From Lederbergia panacisoli (lineage in GTDB: Bacteria; Bacillota; Bacilli; Bacillales; Bacillaceae_C), in the NCBI RefSeq assembly GCF_024626525.1, contig NZ_JANJGU010000008.1, positions 1-64,000 of the forward strand: a DNA stretch of 64,000 bases, given 5' to 3'. The notes beneath the pieces were generated by a model, which searched no databases, had not been told where the DNA came from, and saw only the letters and a list, made by a program, of their open reading frames with translations. A program made the position numbers and the translations under genes. Positions 63,638 to 64,000 of the stretch are shown one piece after another; position 1 is the first letter of the stretch; every line of letters starts with the position of its first letter.

Positions 63638-64000
63638 ATGATTGAAATGCAGGATGTAGTAAAAAAATACTCGAACGGCATAACTGCTGTCAATGGATTG
63701 AGCATCCGCATTAACCAAGGTGAATTTATTTATGTCGTTGGTCCAAGCGGTGCGGGAAAATCTACCTTTATTAAGCTGATGTACAGGGAAGAAAAACCTA
63801 CTTTAGGACAAATCAAGGTTAATGGGATCGATTTATCTAAGCTGAAAAATCGGAATGTCCCATTTTTACGTAGAAATATAGGTGTTGTATTTCAGGACTT
63901 TAGGCTTCTTCCGACACTTACTGTGTTTGAAAATGTAGCCTTTGCACTTGAAGTAATTGAACAGCGCCCTAAAGATATTAGAAAAAGAGTGATGGACGTG
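63638..64000 (+). CDS. ftsE: Cell division ABC ATPase FtsE (partial)
   Basis: First 121 codons of FtsE; the gene runs past the window end. Walker A is GPSGAGKSTFIKLMY (near residue 35) and the Q-loop VVFQDFRLLPTLTV near 85. The RBS is AGGTGATG. With FtsX (outside) it activates the peptidoglycan hydrolase CwlO in Bacillus. Position behind cccB matches B. subtilis. Confidence 0.95.
   Translation, partial: MIEMQDVVKKYSNGITAVNGLSIRINQGEFIYVVGPSGAGKSTFIKLMYREEKPTLGQIKVNGIDLSKLKNRNVPFLRRNIGVVFQDFRLLPTLTVFENVAFALEVIEQRPKDIRKRVMDV

Overview
This is a low-GC Firmicutes chromosome window, almost certainly from a motile, spore-forming member of the Bacillaceae. The gene order yvyE / degS-degU / yviA / comFA-comFC / yvyF-flgM / flgN-flgK-flgL-yviE-fliW-csrA-hag / flaG-fliD-fliS-fliT / hpf / secA / prfB / cccB / ftsE is the Bacillus subtilis degSU-to-ftsEX neighbourhood. 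The genus cannot be fixed from the sequence alone.

Layout: 0-4.2 kb is the end of a galactan-utilisation operon (two ABC permeases and a secreted GH53 galactanase). 4.3-7.5 kb holds a frameshifted small gene, yvyE and the DegS-DegU two-component system. 7.5-8.3 kb is a REP-associated (RAYT) transposase with inverted GGGACAG ends. 8.3-11.4 kb is yviA, comFA and comFC. 11.4-22.1 kb is the late flagellar operon. Between flgM and flgN it has gained a five-gene block: a large FliK/YlqG-like protein, a FlhB-tail (YlqH-like) protein, a second FliS, a 596-aa flagellin and a YaaR-like protein. 22.1-30.3 kb is a flagellin locus. There, hag is interrupted by a group I intron with clear P, Q, R and S elements, followed by a free-standing LAGLIDADG endonuclease gene on the other strand, a fragment of a lyxose-isomerase gene, a 1221-aa giant flagellin, a flagellin pseudogene and an intact lyxose-isomerase-like gene.

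30.3-45.9 kb is accessory DNA between hag and flaG. It holds a PIN/HTH toxin-antitoxin-like pair, a GH-A clan lipoprotein, globin, DUF2269 and NUDIX genes, a 41-bp-period repeat array, a CheX-like gene under a c-di-GMP-I riboswitch with an intrinsic terminator, oxidoreductases, DoxX, a GAF-GGDEF-EAL protein and small proteins. 45.9-49.9 kb is flaG-fliD-fliS-fliT and hpf. 50-54.7 kb is a ywrD-like pair plus two half-size chromate transporters. 54.8-58.6 kb is secA and prfB (with its programmed frameshift). 58.6-60.7 kb is a NERD-domain protein followed by an array of 22 exact-length 51-bp repeats. 61-64 kb is cccB, three probable spore or stress proteins and the start of ftsE.

How it fits together: at least five strong sigma-D (TAAA-N14/15-GCCGATAT) promoters mark the motility units, including those of both extra flagellins. 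FlgM, FliW and CsrA supply the checkpoints, and the hag leader carries a textbook CsrA hairpin. The parts that deserve a second look are the two periodic repeat arrays, the intron/endonuclease pair at hag, the expanded flagellin set and the local c-di-GMP elements.
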